Position numbers and translations under genes: made by a program. DNA of 64,000 nucleotides from Skeletonema tropicum (Eukaryota > Bacillariophyta > Thalassiosirophyceae > Thalassiosirales > Thalassiosiraceae): the NCBI GenBank assembly GCA_037178625.1, contig CM074143.1, positions 1,302,001 through 1,366,000 on the forward strand, written 5' to 3'. This document shows positions 9,250 through 19,702 of this stretch, piece after piece. The notes beneath the pieces were generated by a model that saw nothing but the letters and a program-made list of their open reading frames with translations, searched no databases and was not told where the DNA came from. How positions within the stretch are numbered: position 1 is the stretch's first letter; each line of letters starts with the position of its first letter.

Positions 9250-10169
9250 ATGGGAAACAGCATATCACTAGAAGAAGAGCTTGTCAATCTCAAAATAACT
9301 TCCAAGCAGATGCAACGTGCTGCCAAGAAGTGTGAGAAGAATGAAAAGGCTGCTGTTAACAAGTTGAAAAAGGTGTGTACGGATGTATATCTACTCTTAG
9401 AGCTGTTTTTATACTGTTGAGTGGTGCGCATATTTGCAGGAATGTCATGATGTATCGTGACCTCTCGATGTTATTATAATTCATATTTTTTTCGTATCTT
9501 TTGTATCCAGTGACCGAGTGCTCTATTTCTAATTCAACTCTCTTCTTTTCTCACTAATACACAGGCAATTGCACAAGGCAATTCCGAAGGTGCCAGAATT
9601 TATGCCCAAGATGCAATACGAGAAAAGAATCAGGTGAGTTCATTTATTCACGTGTATCCTCTTTTGAAATATAATATTGTTTGCAGAATTCTCAACAATA
9701 CAATGTTGTACTACACATATATTATGTGTATATCATAAACCTAATCAAGGCATTAAATTGTCTACGGCTAGCCTCACGAATAGACGCAGTAGCATCCCGT
9801 CTCGAAACAGCCGTCCGAATGAACACCGTCACCAAATCCATGAAAGGAGTTGTCAAGGGCATGGACAAAGGTCTCGCCAGCATGGACGTGGACAAAATAT
9901 CCTCCATTATGGATAAATTCGAACAACAATTTGAAGATTTGGATGTTAAGGCTGCTTACATGGATCAGGCGATGAATGCCACGACAGCGAATGCCACGCC
10001 GGTGGATCAGGTGGATGATTTGGTCAAGATGGTGGCGGATGAGAATAATTTGGAGTTGGGTGAGGCGTTTAGTGATTTGGGTCCTGTGGGGAAGATTAAG
10101 GAGCCAAAGAAGAAGGAGGAGGTGGCGGAGGATGATTTGGAGGCGAGACTTGCCAATTTGTCTCGTTGA
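9250..10169 (+). CDS. CHMP1: CHMP1-type ESCRT-III subunit (three exons)
   Basis: I join exons 9250-9372, 9565-9633 and 9750-10169 to give 203 residues, the usual CHMP1/Did2 length. Introns are GT-AG: 9373-9564 (GTGTGT...ACAG) and 9634-9749 (GTGAGT...CAAG). Exon 1 encodes MGNSISLEEELVNLKITSKQ and a basic helix. Exon 2 encodes AIAQGNSEGARIYAQDAIRE. Exon 3 begins ALNCLRLASRIDAVASRLET, all matching the ESCRT-III helical core. The acidic tail ends DDLEARLANLSR, which fits the MIM1 motif that binds the Vps4 MIT domain. CHMP1 recruits Vps4 and its regulators to endosomal, cytokinetic and nuclear-envelope membranes. The gene is divergent from the TPR-like gene, with about 350 bp between the two starts. 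Confidence 0.93.
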
Positions 10170-10429
10170 GTTTATATATTATGATAGTAGTGGGATGTGG
10201 AAGGGATGATTGGATGGCAAATATTTTGCCAATGATACAACAAATGAATTAGCTTTGTGTGTCCAACCTTCAGTAGTTGATGGAATTGACACTTACTGAC
10301 ATGGTTGCATTCACGGCTAAATGTGCGCATATTATGAGTGTCCGATTTGCCGATAAAAACTAACGTGTGTATTTTTGTAGAGAGTCAGTTCTGATGAATA
10401 AGTTCTGATTTATTTCTCTCTACATTTAC
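10170..10429. other. 3' flank of CHMP1
   Basis: This short AT-rich stretch follows the CHMP1 stop codon and runs up to the foldback element. No gene is seen. Confidence 0.4.
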
Positions 10430-10632
10430 TACTACACATTCGGGATCAATTTATTTTTTTTACACCTTTGGGTAGATTTTTTACATCTCGATCTATTGTA
10501 GGAATAGTATAAAAGATTTTTTACATACGATTTTTGCTTTTACTAGCGGTCGTACTATTCCTACAGGTGATCGAGATGTAAAAAATCTACCCAAAGGTGT
10601 AAAAAAAATAAATTGATCCCGAATGTGTAGTA
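10430..10632. repeat. Foldback/MITE-like element with about 80-bp inverted arms
   Basis: The left arm, starting TACTACACATTCGGGATCAA at 10430, is complementary over about 80 bp to the right arm ending TTGATCCCGAATGTGTAGTA at 10632. About 40 bp of loop separates them. Both arms carry the T/A-rich block beside ACACCTTTGGGTAG. There is no coding capacity. A TA duplication at the ends is possible but cannot be separated from arm sequence. It is probably a non-autonomous terminal-inverted-repeat element. Confidence 0.85.
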
Positions 10633-12189
10633 TCTCTTTATGTATCTCGAATAGGTTTGGTGGTTTTTGCCACCATTCTTGGGCCCGCCAAAAAAAACAG
10701 AAAACGTACCTAATTCCTATGTGAAAAGGGGGCATCCGGCATCCAAAAATCAAATCGGAGATAAGCACCATGACCGACCTCTTGTTACTGTGGCCATGTG
10801 TTCATACAATATCAGTGTTATGCCACCGGAAACTGCCGTAGTATGATCTCAACATATAGTAGCATCATATTTATTTTTGTTTGGGTCGCCAACTGTCATA
10901 TTTAAATTTTTATTCAGCATGTGAATGAGTTGGTATGCTGGTCAGGCATGTGTACCAATATTCGGTGCAATGATAGAACACATAATTACGGCACTATTTC
11001 GATATTAATTACCTCCCAAACGATCATCCAAACCCTTTAGGTTCCACCCATGTTCATATTCTAGCAAAATATTAACGTTGAACTTAAAACATCGAAGTAT
11101 ATACAACTTGCTTTGACGTATCATTGCCTGGGACGATGGATATTGCGAAGTTGATCTAGAATGTCAACTGAGCACGTAACAGTATTGCACAGATCGATAG
11201 TATTCATTGTTTGATATCATTGATCAGTAGTTGACATGCAGAAAACGGTGCATTGCATCCCATATCACAAAGAACAACACATATCCCATCTCTCTCAGGT
11301 ATGGGCAGAATGCGCAACGTCGTGCCATCACGTTTACCTCCAAACCACCCAATCATTTGCTCGTCAATTGAAATCGTATTATAGGTAGTGCTTGATTCAT
11401 CATCAACAGTGTTTGTGACCGTCTCCACCATTTCGTTGCCCTCCCTCTCCATTTGCATTCCACCATCTGTCAACATGGGTGAATTGTAGTCTTTATTTTT
11501 GGTGATACTAGGTGCATATTTCGGCTCCTTTGACAATAGTGAGCTTTCACAGTCACTAATTACTTCTATAGAGCTTATGGATGCTGGAGGAGTAACATTA
11601 ATGGCGGTGGTGATACCAAATGGCTCACTGCCAGGCTCGGCAGAACGGATGTAATGATGATGAAAATCATGTGGCAGCGGTGGCGGCTACGAAGGCGTTA
11701 AATGTGCAATAGGGCTAAATCAAGCCACCGGCCCCGTTGATTAAGACCTATTGCCATTAGTCTGCGCCGGTTGGGGAGACATTGGCAGTGCCTCGCCACC
11801 TGTAGAGGGGGGGTGTATCACCATGGTCGTTGTGTTGTTTTTGTGGTTGGCTCTACGTGAGAAAAACCCAATGTACGTGGGAATTAGTACGGGCGGGCTA
11901 TTTTTGAGACTTTCAAATAAGTATGGTAGAGAGCTCATATTTTTCGTCATTTAGCCAAAAAATAGCCCTACTTTGAGACCACAGTAGACTAAATTCTCTT
12001 GAAAATAACCATACAAACCCTAGTATCATATGAAAGCTTAGCTCCTGCTCTTTCTCTCGATGTGTCTAAATCCGTCTGGAGAAGCCGTCTTGTCGGTCAA
12101 AATGGCGCTAGAAAGTCATAATGTGGTTTTTTTTTGCAAAATGGTGGGAATCCCCACCATTTTGAGATAAAGAGACTATGCTTTTGTGG
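10633..12189. other. Intergenic; one weak open frame at 11204-11536 (minus)
   Basis: The only frame of note is 110 codons on the minus strand (11204-11536), with KRDGTTLRILPIPERDG and a Cys-containing tail. It has no family I recognise and no supporting splice context, so I do not call it a gene. The rest shows nothing except short local inverted repeats near 11706-11760. Confidence 0.35.
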
Positions 12190-12267
12190 TAGCACGGGAA
12201 CCTGGGGGTTGACACGTCTTGCTGAGAGATTTGTCAAGAGCTTGCCAGGAGTTTCAAGTCGTGTTTT

Positions 12268-12475
12268 ACAAAATCTAGCGTTGAGGTGCGTTGAGGATGG
12301 CCTGTTCCGTCAAAAACTTGCCGCCGACGCCACGGATCGGCCATCTGACACGGTGCGCCGCCAAGCAGCATGTCACTCGTGGCGGTGGCAGCAAGTTTGC
12401 ACGTTGGCGCAAGTTTTTGACGGAACAGGCCATCAGAAATCAACCTCAACGCACCTCAACGCTAGATTTTTTAGA
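12268..12475. repeat. Inner hairpin (MITE-like) within the left arm
   Basis: AAAATCTAGCGTTGAGGTGC at the left and its complement, ending CTAGATTTT at the right, form arms of about 50 bp. The arms also share GGCCTGTTCCGTCAAAAACT and its inverse. The hairpin lies only in the left arm of the larger inverted-repeat element, so it is probably a later insertion. Confidence 0.7.
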
Positions 12476-12600
12476 ACCACGGGAGCGCGGGAAAGGGGGC
12501 TCCCCGCACTTTCTGCTTTTTCACATTATCCGGTACTCAAGCTAGGAAAGTCCTGATATCAAGTAGTCCCATATAAAATCTCAACGCATATCGCCAATTG

Positions 12601-12712
12601 TTATGCCGGCCGGCGTAATCGTTATGCCGGCCGGCGTAACGGGCGTAAACCGGAGTAACGATTATGCCGCCCGGCATGAACCGGCATATCAATATGCCAC
12701 CCGGCATATCGA
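12601..12712. repeat. Left cluster of palindromic iterons (ATGCCGGCCGGCGTAA type)
   Basis: Repeated short units of the form TATGCCGGSCGGCGTAA occur in degenerate and palindromic versions, separated by ACCGG linkers. A matching cluster lies at 12998-13108. This subterminal position is where transposases often bind, but binding is inference. Confidence 0.7.
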
Positions 12713-12997
12713 GTTACACTGTCCGCTTTATTTCACAGTGTCTGCAGCCAACACTTTCATTGTTGAACACTTCCTACGAAGCGCTCTCATTTCATCGACA
12801 ACAGCTCAACGACAATGGCACTCAATCAAATCATCAATGGAAAAAGAAAGCATTTTTCTGTTTGATTTCACTGCATACACAAGAGATCAATCCACATGTA
12901 ATCTTCGTGATAATTTAGTTTATAGTTTATTGTAGGGCGTGGGCGTGTGTTGACAGGATGCAGGAAGGAAGATGTTACAACATCATACCATAGTCTG

Positions 12998-13108
12998 TTA
13001 CGCCGCCCGGCGTAAAGCATATGCCGGTCGGCCCGACCCGGCGTAAAGCATATGCCGGGCGGCATGAACCGGCGTAACCGGCGTAACGGTTATGCCGGGC
13101 GGCACATC
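12998..13108. repeat. Right cluster of palindromic iterons
   Basis: This is the counterpart of the left cluster, with units such as ACGCCGCCCGGCGTAAAGCA and TATGCCGGGCGGCATGAACC. Together the two clusters bracket about 285 bp of ordinary-looking sequence. Confidence 0.7.
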
Positions 13109-13348
13109 AAAATTTTTGGCGATGCGTGCGTTGGATTTTTTAACGGGACTACTTTACATAAGGTACGGCACTGCTTTTCTTGTAAAGGATCCTGCATGAA
13201 AATGGGGATGTAGCCCCCTTTCCCGCTCTCCCCACGACTTGAAACTCCTGGCAAGCTCTCGACAAATCGGCTGCTAACAAAAAGCAGCCACTGTCAACCC
13301 CAGGTTCCCGTGGTGGTAGATAGTGATAGTTTCAAAACAATAATAATT

Positions 13349-14782
13349 CTAATTTGAGCCGATGTAACCATAATCCCACGAAGTTTCCGTGAAACAAAGC
13401 CGAGTGGCAGACTCCAATTCTAGATCGCTTAAATCCACCCAAAGCTTTACCCATGCAGACCTAACCACATCAACGTGCCCTACGAGCTTGTGTTCCTTCA
13501 ACTGTTCGGCACTGTAAGACTTGTAATGATTGATCCAGCAATCATACACATCACAATTCCAACCAAGAAGTTGAATAGCTTGCCGTTGCGTATCGGTCAG
13601 TTGAGAACATGCCTTCCTCTCATTCTCATTCATGCCCAGGGAATCCCAATTTTCTTTTGTGTATCCAAAGTTTTCCTTCATGATTTCTCTTGTATGTGAG
13701 GAGAGATGTCCCCATTCCGTGAAACGAATTTTGGGGTAGGGGTAAGGAAAAGCGTCGCCAGCTGGGACCGGAGGGCTTAACTGTAGTCGAAGATCCTTCA
13801 AAGGTCGTAGCTCTATAGGTCCAAGGGCGGCAAATTGTTCCGCAAGAGTCTGTTTCCCATTTCCTTTACCCTCTTTCCTCTTGCTCTCTTGTGGCTGCGT
13901 CTCCGCAGCTGAGGAATTCTCTGCCGAATCATCATTTTCTTTCTTCAACTTGTCACGATCCTTCCTCTTCTTTTCGGAGGACTCTTCCGCGATAGGAGGA
14001 GTATTCACCTCTGGAATTGTCAGCTCAAATAAATCACGCTCTTGGTGGTAATTAAGATCTTCAGACATTCCTTTTGCATACAGAAATAAATTCTTTCCTG
14101 GCTTGATCTCGACCTCTCCATCTTCCTTCATGATCTTTGTGAACTTCAATACAGTTACATCATCGGCACCGTAGTAATTAACTGACGCGTCAATTAGAGT
14201 TTGCCTCCTTTTCTCCATAGCAACTACAGACGATTGATCGTATCCACCAAGACGATATTTCTCGGGAATTGTTCCAGGACCACCGAGGACGGCGTCAGAG
14301 TTCAACATCCGACCACTTTCAGAAAATCCGAGGCCTACCCACCTACTGCCTTCGCAGACAAGTACCATTGTAATAGTAGATGGGATGATGTTATTCACTT
14401 TGTATTCTACTAAGCAGGCATCAGAGAGCTGCTTATGGCAGAAATGGGAAGTACAATCCTCCGCGGCTGCAGCATATGTTACCATGCTTTGTCCATCATG
14501 TGCTGTCCTTTTCCTATTCTTTCGCTTATTTTCCTGCAAACGTCGCAATTGCTCTTTTGTGGCCATCTTTTGTTCCTTGAGTTCTGGTGCAAATATAGAT
14601 GCTACATTTACAAATCGTTCAGCAAGCGACTGCATATCGCTCTCGTTTGCTGGCAATTCAACTTTGTTATCCAAAAACATTGATGCCACAGCGGCAATCA
14701 ACACAGCGGCAACAAAGGTAGCTTTGGCTTTGACGGCCGTTCCATCACGGGAGAGGGTCGACCAGGGTGACCACATCATCAT
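13349..14782 (-). CDS. Membrane-anchored DOMON-domain protein
   Basis: I choose the ATG at 14782 (MMMWSPWSTLSRDG), giving 477 residues. The frame remains open upstream but looks like UTR. One hydrophobic segment near residues 17-35 (ATFVAAVLIAAVASMFL) suggests a signal anchor. Residues around 110-260 form a DOMON domain: HKQLSDACLVEYKV, ITMVLVCEGSRWVGLGFSES, GRMLNSDAVLGG, KYRLGGYDQ and LFLYAKG. DOMON folds bind haem or sugars in secreted redox proteins. A charged Lys/Glu linker follows. A C-terminal Trp-rich segment (ENWDSLGMNENERKACSQL, then LGWNCDVYDCWINHYK) resembles a repeat often attached to diatom extracellular or membrane proteins. The enzymatic role is unknown. Confidence 0.85.
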   Translation of the reverse strand: MMMWSPWSTLSRDGTAVKAKATFVAAVLIAAVASMFLDNKVELPANESDMQSLAERFVNVASIFAPELKEQKMATKEQLRRLQENKRKNRKRTAHDGQSMVTYAAAAEDCTSHFCHKQLSDACLVEYKVNNIIPSTITMVLVCEGSRWVGLGFSESGRMLNSDAVLGGPGTIPEKYRLGGYDQSSVVAMEKRRQTLIDASVNYYGADDVTVLKFTKIMKEDGEVEIKPGKNLFLYAKGMSEDLNYHQERDLFELTIPEVNTPPIAEESSEKKRKDRDKLKKENDDSAENSSAAETQPQESKRKEGKGNGKQTLAEQFAALGPIELRPLKDLRLQLSPPVPAGDAFPYPYPKIRFTEWGHLSSHTREIMKENFGYTKENWDSLGMNENERKACSQLTDTQRQAIQLLGWNCDVYDCWINHYKSYSAEQLKEHKLVGHVDVVRSAWVKLWVDLSDLELESATRLCFTETSWDYGYIGSN

Positions 14783-16516
14783 GATTGAAACTTTAATATA
14801 ATATTTAGTTCCCTTGATGTTGGTGCAACACAGGCTGATTTCTTCCAGCACATCACACTAGATGCCGAATTTTATGAGGCAAGTTTCGTGCCAAATATGT
14901 GAGTAAGGGAAGGTGCTTTTCTCGTCAAATGTCGCAACGATAGGTCACTCAGGGACTCCTTTCTTGCACGATTTCTGTGCGGCTCATAATACTGGCAGTT
15001 AGTAGCAGTCCGTCACTTCCAACAACCACAGCCTACTACTACTATCATCTTCATAATCATCTAATGGCAATCTCACTACATGAAGAAACTTCTGCAGCGT
15101 GCTCGCCGTCAGGCAGCAGCAACAGGCGCGCGACGGCCGACGCCGACGCCCTCTCCTCTCCAACACCAGCGGGCTCACCTCACCCTCACCCTTCCCCATT
15201 CTCCAAAAGCAAAAGGCCAATCATTTCAGGAACAACATCCTCCGTAACCGTAACGTCACCTTCAGTGTCACCTTCAGTGTCACCTTCGCTGCAACGTTTA
15301 TCCTCACGTGGAGGAGGAGACGCAGCCCGAAGGCGGAAGAAGAGGAAGAGGAGGAAGGGGAAGGCGTGCACATTTCGGTGGTGAGTGGTGGTGGTGAGTG
15401 GTGACACTGCAATGATAACATTAGGAAGCCAGCCGAGCCAATTGCAAAGCGCACGAAGAGGCATCAATGCGGCGTGAGGGTGAAATAGCATCTTTACCTT
15501 TACGGAGGCGAAATGAGCTTGTTGTCTACTGGAGCTTCACACAATGATTTCAATTTCACCATGACCATGAGATCACTAGCCTCACTGGCACTCGTGCTAG
15601 CCGCTGCATAAGGACTCTCCACTGGTATTCTCGCATACCAGTAGATCATCCTTATCTGAATCTCATTCTCGATCGATAGTCCGACAGAGTCCGGCGCATC
15701 ATCTTCTACTTCTATCTCTCGATAGCGATAGAATCCCGACGCGTCACCTCTTCACAGCATCTGTTCTTCGGCCATCTGCTGTTCCGATGCTGTTCGATGA
15801 GATCTTTTCCTCATCACGCCTCTTTCACTTTCACTCGATAATCGTAGATCATCTCATTCTCATAAAATAGTCATTCCAGCTCCGCATCAGCATCAATCTA
15901 TCGACTGATCCCACTGTTTGTCAAGTGGTGCTCCCATGTTTGACAACAACTCTCCTCCTCATCCGCTCTACCAATCATCCTTTACTGTCTACACCTACAC
16001 TGATAATTCGTCCGCCGCCGCTGCCTTCGCCGCCTGCTCTGACTCTTCTAATCAGCCTTCGCTGTCAATTGTCGTCGATACGACTTCTTCAACCCCACGA
16101 ACCCTTCGTGCCTTCTTCATCTTCACCTTCCTCGTTGACCTCCTCTACATCTACATCTACAATCTACGTTGAGTCAACTCAATCCTAACTTGCAGCGTTC
16201 CATCTACGCCAGCTCTGTCGTCCCATCATCACTCCATACTGATGACTTCACCCTTTGGAGTCTTCCCTCTCAAATCAAACATACGACCAGCGAGCCTCTG
16301 AAGCATGGAAAGCGAACACCACTTTTATCGACTTGATGCCGTTCACAGCAACAGCACCAAGGTGAATGCCCATGACAAGTTCCAATCTCTAGGCCAAATC
16401 CTCATTGGCACCCAGGTCAGTTCTAGGCTCTCCATCTGGACGATATTTCTTACTTCCCATTGGCAGAATCCTCAAACTTCGTCATCCTTGGCTTCTATGG
16501 TTCTGATGGTACTCCC
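14783..16516. other. Intergenic; no confirmed gene
   Basis: A plus-strand frame at 14977-15384 contains a small tandem repeat (GTCACCTTCAGT units near 15255-15290, translating as SPSV) but no recognisable domain. A short signal-peptide-like frame ending VLAAA stops near 15610. CT-rich sequence at 15700-16500 could be exons of an unrecognised gene just before the tandem array, but I cannot build a model. Confidence 0.4.
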
Positions 16517-16635
16517 CTCCCCCACAAGTGTGAACCGGTTCAGGTTCAGGAACACCAGCATGAACCATTTCATCAGGGGTTGGCCTCTTGATCCTGCCAT
16601 AATTTTATCAACAATCAAACGATAGCACAAAAATC

Positions 16636-17135
16636 ATGAAGCTTCATCTTATTATCTCCGCCGCCTTGGCTCTTCTCTCAGCCGCTCCAGGAGCTGTCTC
16701 TGCCGCTGTGACTGTAAGTTTGCATTGTTATATGCTCCGTCTCCGTTCGTTTGATAAGTCAGTTCATGTGCTTCGTCTTGCCTTGACCTTGCCTTGCCTT
16801 GCCTTGCCTTGCAGCCGTTCTAATGACTCAAGTTCAAGTTACTGACGCCTCTCACTTCACTCTCACTTGCATGCTATACATTATAGTATCCTGTCAGTGG
16901 ATTTGAAAATGACGGTGACGGAATTACTGCTCTGTCCGAGTTCGACGAATTCGATGAGTCCGAGGATGAACCAATTTTCCTTGCCGCTCGATGCAGGCGC
17001 AGAAAGATGAGGGGTTGCAGAAGGGCCAAAAGATGCAGGTGGATTAAGCGCAGGCGCAGGTGCGTAGCAAAACGCGTTGTCGTCAAAGACCTTGACGATG
17101 AGGATGAGGAGTTTGATTTCTTTGATGAGGAGTAG
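16636..17135 (+). CDS. Secreted acidic/Arg-Cys-rich precursor, copy 1
   Basis: Exons 16636-16713 and 16887-17135 give 108 residues. Exon 1 is a signal peptide, MKLHLIISAALALLSAAPGA, ending AVT at a GTAAGT donor. The intron ends ATTATAG; using the earlier CTTGCAG would give an immediate stop, so the later acceptor is required. Exon 2 begins YPVSGFENDGDG, continues with an acidic stretch (SEFDEFDESEDEP), then a core with four cysteines and about 17 Arg/Lys (RCRRRKMRGCRRAKRCRWIK, then RRRRCVAKR), and ends acidic (DLDDEDEEFDFFDEE). A cationic core between acidic segments resembles precursors of antimicrobial peptides or polycation-type wall proteins. The true function is unknown. Confidence 0.8.
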
Positions 17136-17371
17136 GTTAAGAGTAAGAGTGTTGGCGACTGGGGGCAATCAGGAAGAGAATTTTTTGAATGCACTCTATC
17201 TGTAGGAGCAAATGTGGGTGTTGGTGTTGGAGTAGTTGAGAGTGTTGGTGTTGGCGGCTGAGGGCAATCAGGCAGAGAACTTTCGAAAGCACTCTACTAT
17301 CTGGTAGGAGCAAATGTGTGTGCAGCTGCAGCTGCAGCGTCAGGTCACGTTCAAATACTTCTTATCCAATA

Positions 17372-17800
17372 GTAAAAACAATTCCTGAAAACTCGTCGCA
17401 AGAGTGAAATGCTGCATTATCTTTCATTGTAACGATTGTTGCCGCTCTTTTCAGCTCTCTTTCTACCATTACCATCACTTGTGTGCACCACGTATTGTTA
17501 TTGGTATCGGTATTGGTATTGGTATTGGTATTGGCATTGGCATTGGCATTGGCAGAAAGTCCAAGTCCAACCTTTTATCAGTTGTATCTGTATCTTCCTT
17601 TGAAATGGAAAGACCTACTTTGTCCCGCCTGCAACTGCAACTGCTGCAAGAAGGAACTTACCTGCGCCTGCGACTGCGAGGCCGGGTCAACGCTCCATTC
17701 ACGCTTGAGACAGGGAAATGAACAACAACAACACGCGTTCGCCTCCTACAGAGGGGAACGACGAGAAAAACACAAGTGTGAACTGACACAAATGTGAACC
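17372..17800 (+). other. Second block of the unit: CCAAT box and unassigned open frames
   Basis: This part recurs between gene copies. It starts with TATCCAATAGTAAAAAC, then a TTGCCGCTCTTTTCAG tract resembling a splice acceptor, a TTGGTATTGGCA microsatellite and a Cys-rich frame (CPACNCNC...CACDCEAG). That frame has no upstream ATG in frame. The alternative frame (MVIGIGIG) loses its ATG in copy 1. Indels among copies are multiples of three. It may be a leader exon, a second gene with an unseen first exon, or non-coding DNA. It is repeated at about 18655-19070, 19921-20340, 39192-39540 and 46044-46405. Confidence 0.4.
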
Positions 17801-17843
17801 GACACAAGTGTGAACCGACACAAGTGTGAACCGGTTCAGGTTC
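17770..17843 (+). promoter_or_regulatory. Iterons CACAAGTGTGAACCGA upstream of each MKLHLII gene
   Basis: Four near-identical 16-bp units lie about 100-170 bp before the start codon. Equivalents occur at about 19042-19108, 20309-20372, 39514-39570 and 46380-46425. Copy 1 keeps only one unit (16517). The regular spacing and position suggest a promoter element, but this is inference. Confidence 0.55.
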
Positions 17844-17931
17844 AGGAACACCAGCATGAACCATTTCATCAGGGGTTGGCCTCTTGATCCTGCCATAATT
17901 TTATCAACAATCAAACGATAGCACAAAAATC

Positions 17932-18436
17932 ATGAAGCTTCATCTTATTATCTCCGCCGCCTTGGCTCTTCTCTCAGCCGCTCCAGGAGCTGTCTCTGCC
18001 GCTGTGACTGTAAGTTTGCATTGTTATATGCTCCGTCTCCGTTCGTTTGATAAGTCAGTTCATGTGCTTCGTCTTGCCTTGACCTTGCCTTGCCTTGCCT
18101 TGCCTTGCCTTGCAGCCGTTCTAATGACTCAAGTTCAAGTTACTGACGCCTCTCACTTCACTCTCACTTGCATGCTATACATTATAGTATCCTGTCAGTG
18201 GATTTGAAAATGACGGTGACGGAATTACTGCTCTGTCCGAGTTCGACGAATTCGATGAGTCCGAGGATGAACCAATTTTCCTTGCCGCTCGATGCAGGCG
18301 CAGAAAGATGAGGGGTTGCAGAAGGGCCAAAAGATGCAGGTGGATTAAGCGCAGGCGCAGGTGCGTAGCAAAACACGTTGTCGTCAAAGACCTTGACGAT
18401 GAGGATGAGGAGTTTGATTTCTTTGATGAGGAGTAG
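17932..18436 (+). CDS. Secreted acidic/Arg-Cys-rich precursor, copy 2
   Basis: Exons are 17932-18009 and 18188-18436. The predicted protein matches copy 1 except for one visible substitution: CGC is CAC in the AKR|VVV region, changing Arg to His. The intron is 178 bp, the longest in the family, because it holds one more CTTGC unit. The iterons sit just upstream. It is intact and could be expressed. Confidence 0.8.
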
Positions 18437-19203
18437 GTTAAGAGTAAGAGTGTTGGCGACTGGGGGCAATCAGGAAGAGAATTTTTGAATGCACTCTATC
18501 TGTAGGAGCAAATGTGGGTGTTGGAGTAGGTAAGAGTGTTGGTGTTGGCGGCTGAGGGCAATCAGGCAGAGAACTTTCAAAAGCACTCTACTATTTGGTA
18601 GGAGCAAATGTGTGTGCAGCTGCAGCGTCGGGTCACGTTCAAATATTCTTATCCAATAGTAAAAACAATTCCTGAGAACTCGTCGCAAGAGCAAGAGTGA
18701 AATGCTGCATTATCTTTCATTGTAACGATTGTTGCCGCTCTTTTCAGCTCTCTTTTACTTTTACCATTTCCATCACTTGTGCACCACGTATGGTTATTGG
18801 TATTGGCATTGGTAGTGGCATTGGCAGAAAGTCCAAGTCCAACCTTTTATCAGTTGTATCTGTATCTTCCTTTGAAATGGAAAGACCTATTTTGTCCCGC
18901 CTGCAACTGCAACTGCTTCAAGAAGGAACTTACCTGCGCCTGCGACTGCGAGGCTGGGTCAACGCTCCATTCACGCTTGAGACAGGGAAATGAACAACAA
19001 CAACACGCGTTCGCCTCCTACAGAGGGGAACGACGAGAAAAACACAAGTGTGAACTGACACAAATGTGAACCGACACAAGTGTGAACCGACACAAGTGTG
19101 AACCGGTTCAGGTTCAGGAACACCAGCATGAACCATTTCATCAGGGGTTGGCCTCTTGATCCTGCCATAATTTTATCAACAATCAAACGATAGCACAAAA
19201 ATC

Positions 19204-19702
19204 ATGAAGCTTATCTTATTATCTCCGCCGCCTTGGCTCTTCTCTCAGCCGCTCCAGGAGCTGTCTCTGCCGCTGTGACTGTAAGTTTGCATTGTTATAT
19301 GCTCCGTCTCCGTTCGTTTGATAAGTCAGTTCATGTGCTTCGTCTTGCCTTGACCTTGCCTTGCCTTGCCTTGCCTTGCAGCCGTTCTAATGACTCAAGT
19401 TCAAGTTACTGACGCCTCTCACTTCACTCTCACTTGCATGCTATACATTATAGTATCCTGTCAGTGGATTTGAAAATGACGGTGACGGAATTACTGCTCT
19501 GTCCGAGTTCGACGAATTCGATGAGTCCGAGGATGAACCAATTTTCCTTGCCGCTCGATGCAGGCGCAGAAAGATGAGGGGTTGCAGAAGGGCCAAAAGA
19601 TGCAGGTGGATTAAGCGCAGGCGCAGGTGCGTAGCAAAACGCGTTGTCGTCAAAGACCTTGACGATGAGGATGAGGAGTTTGATTTCTTTGATGAGGAGT
19701 AG
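19204..19702 (+). pseudogene. Secreted precursor, copy 3, frameshifted in the signal peptide
   Basis: One C is missing just after ATGAAGCTT, where other copies read ATGAAGCTTCATC. The frame therefore leaves the signal peptide and stops within exon 1. Exon 2 (19454-19702) is otherwise intact. An assembly error is possible, but neighbouring sequence shows no comparable indel. Confidence 0.75.

Larger units (their letters stand above)
12190..13320. repeat. Composite inverted-repeat element with GC-rich iterons
   Basis: The ends are imperfect inverted repeats of about 90 bp. The left carries ACGGGAACCTGGGGGTTGAC and GAGCTTGCCAGGAGTTTCAA (about 12197-12262). Their complements lie at about 13238-13312. 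A second inner pair also matches inversely: AGTAGTCCC...CAACGCATATCGCCAA near 12562-12597, and its counterpart near 13118-13153. Between them are two iteron clusters (12601-12712 and 12998-13108). A separate hairpin (about 12268-12475) has apparently inserted in the left arm. No coding capacity is seen. This is probably a non-autonomous DNA transposon. Confidence 0.75.

Noticed and set aside
16874..17194. Minus-strand Ser-rich and Leu-rich frames over the peptide exon 2
   Set aside because: They are antisense shadows of the acidic/Arg-rich exon 2.
17770..17843. CRISPR-like repeats
   Set aside because: The 16-bp units are adjacent with no unique spacers, and the context is eukaryotic.
17658..17926. 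Minus-strand open frames in each array unit (MVHAGVPEPEP and MCYRLIVDK types)
   Set aside because: They are reverse readings of the iterons and repeats; Val/His/Cys periodicity follows the 16-bp repeat. No start or splice context supports them.
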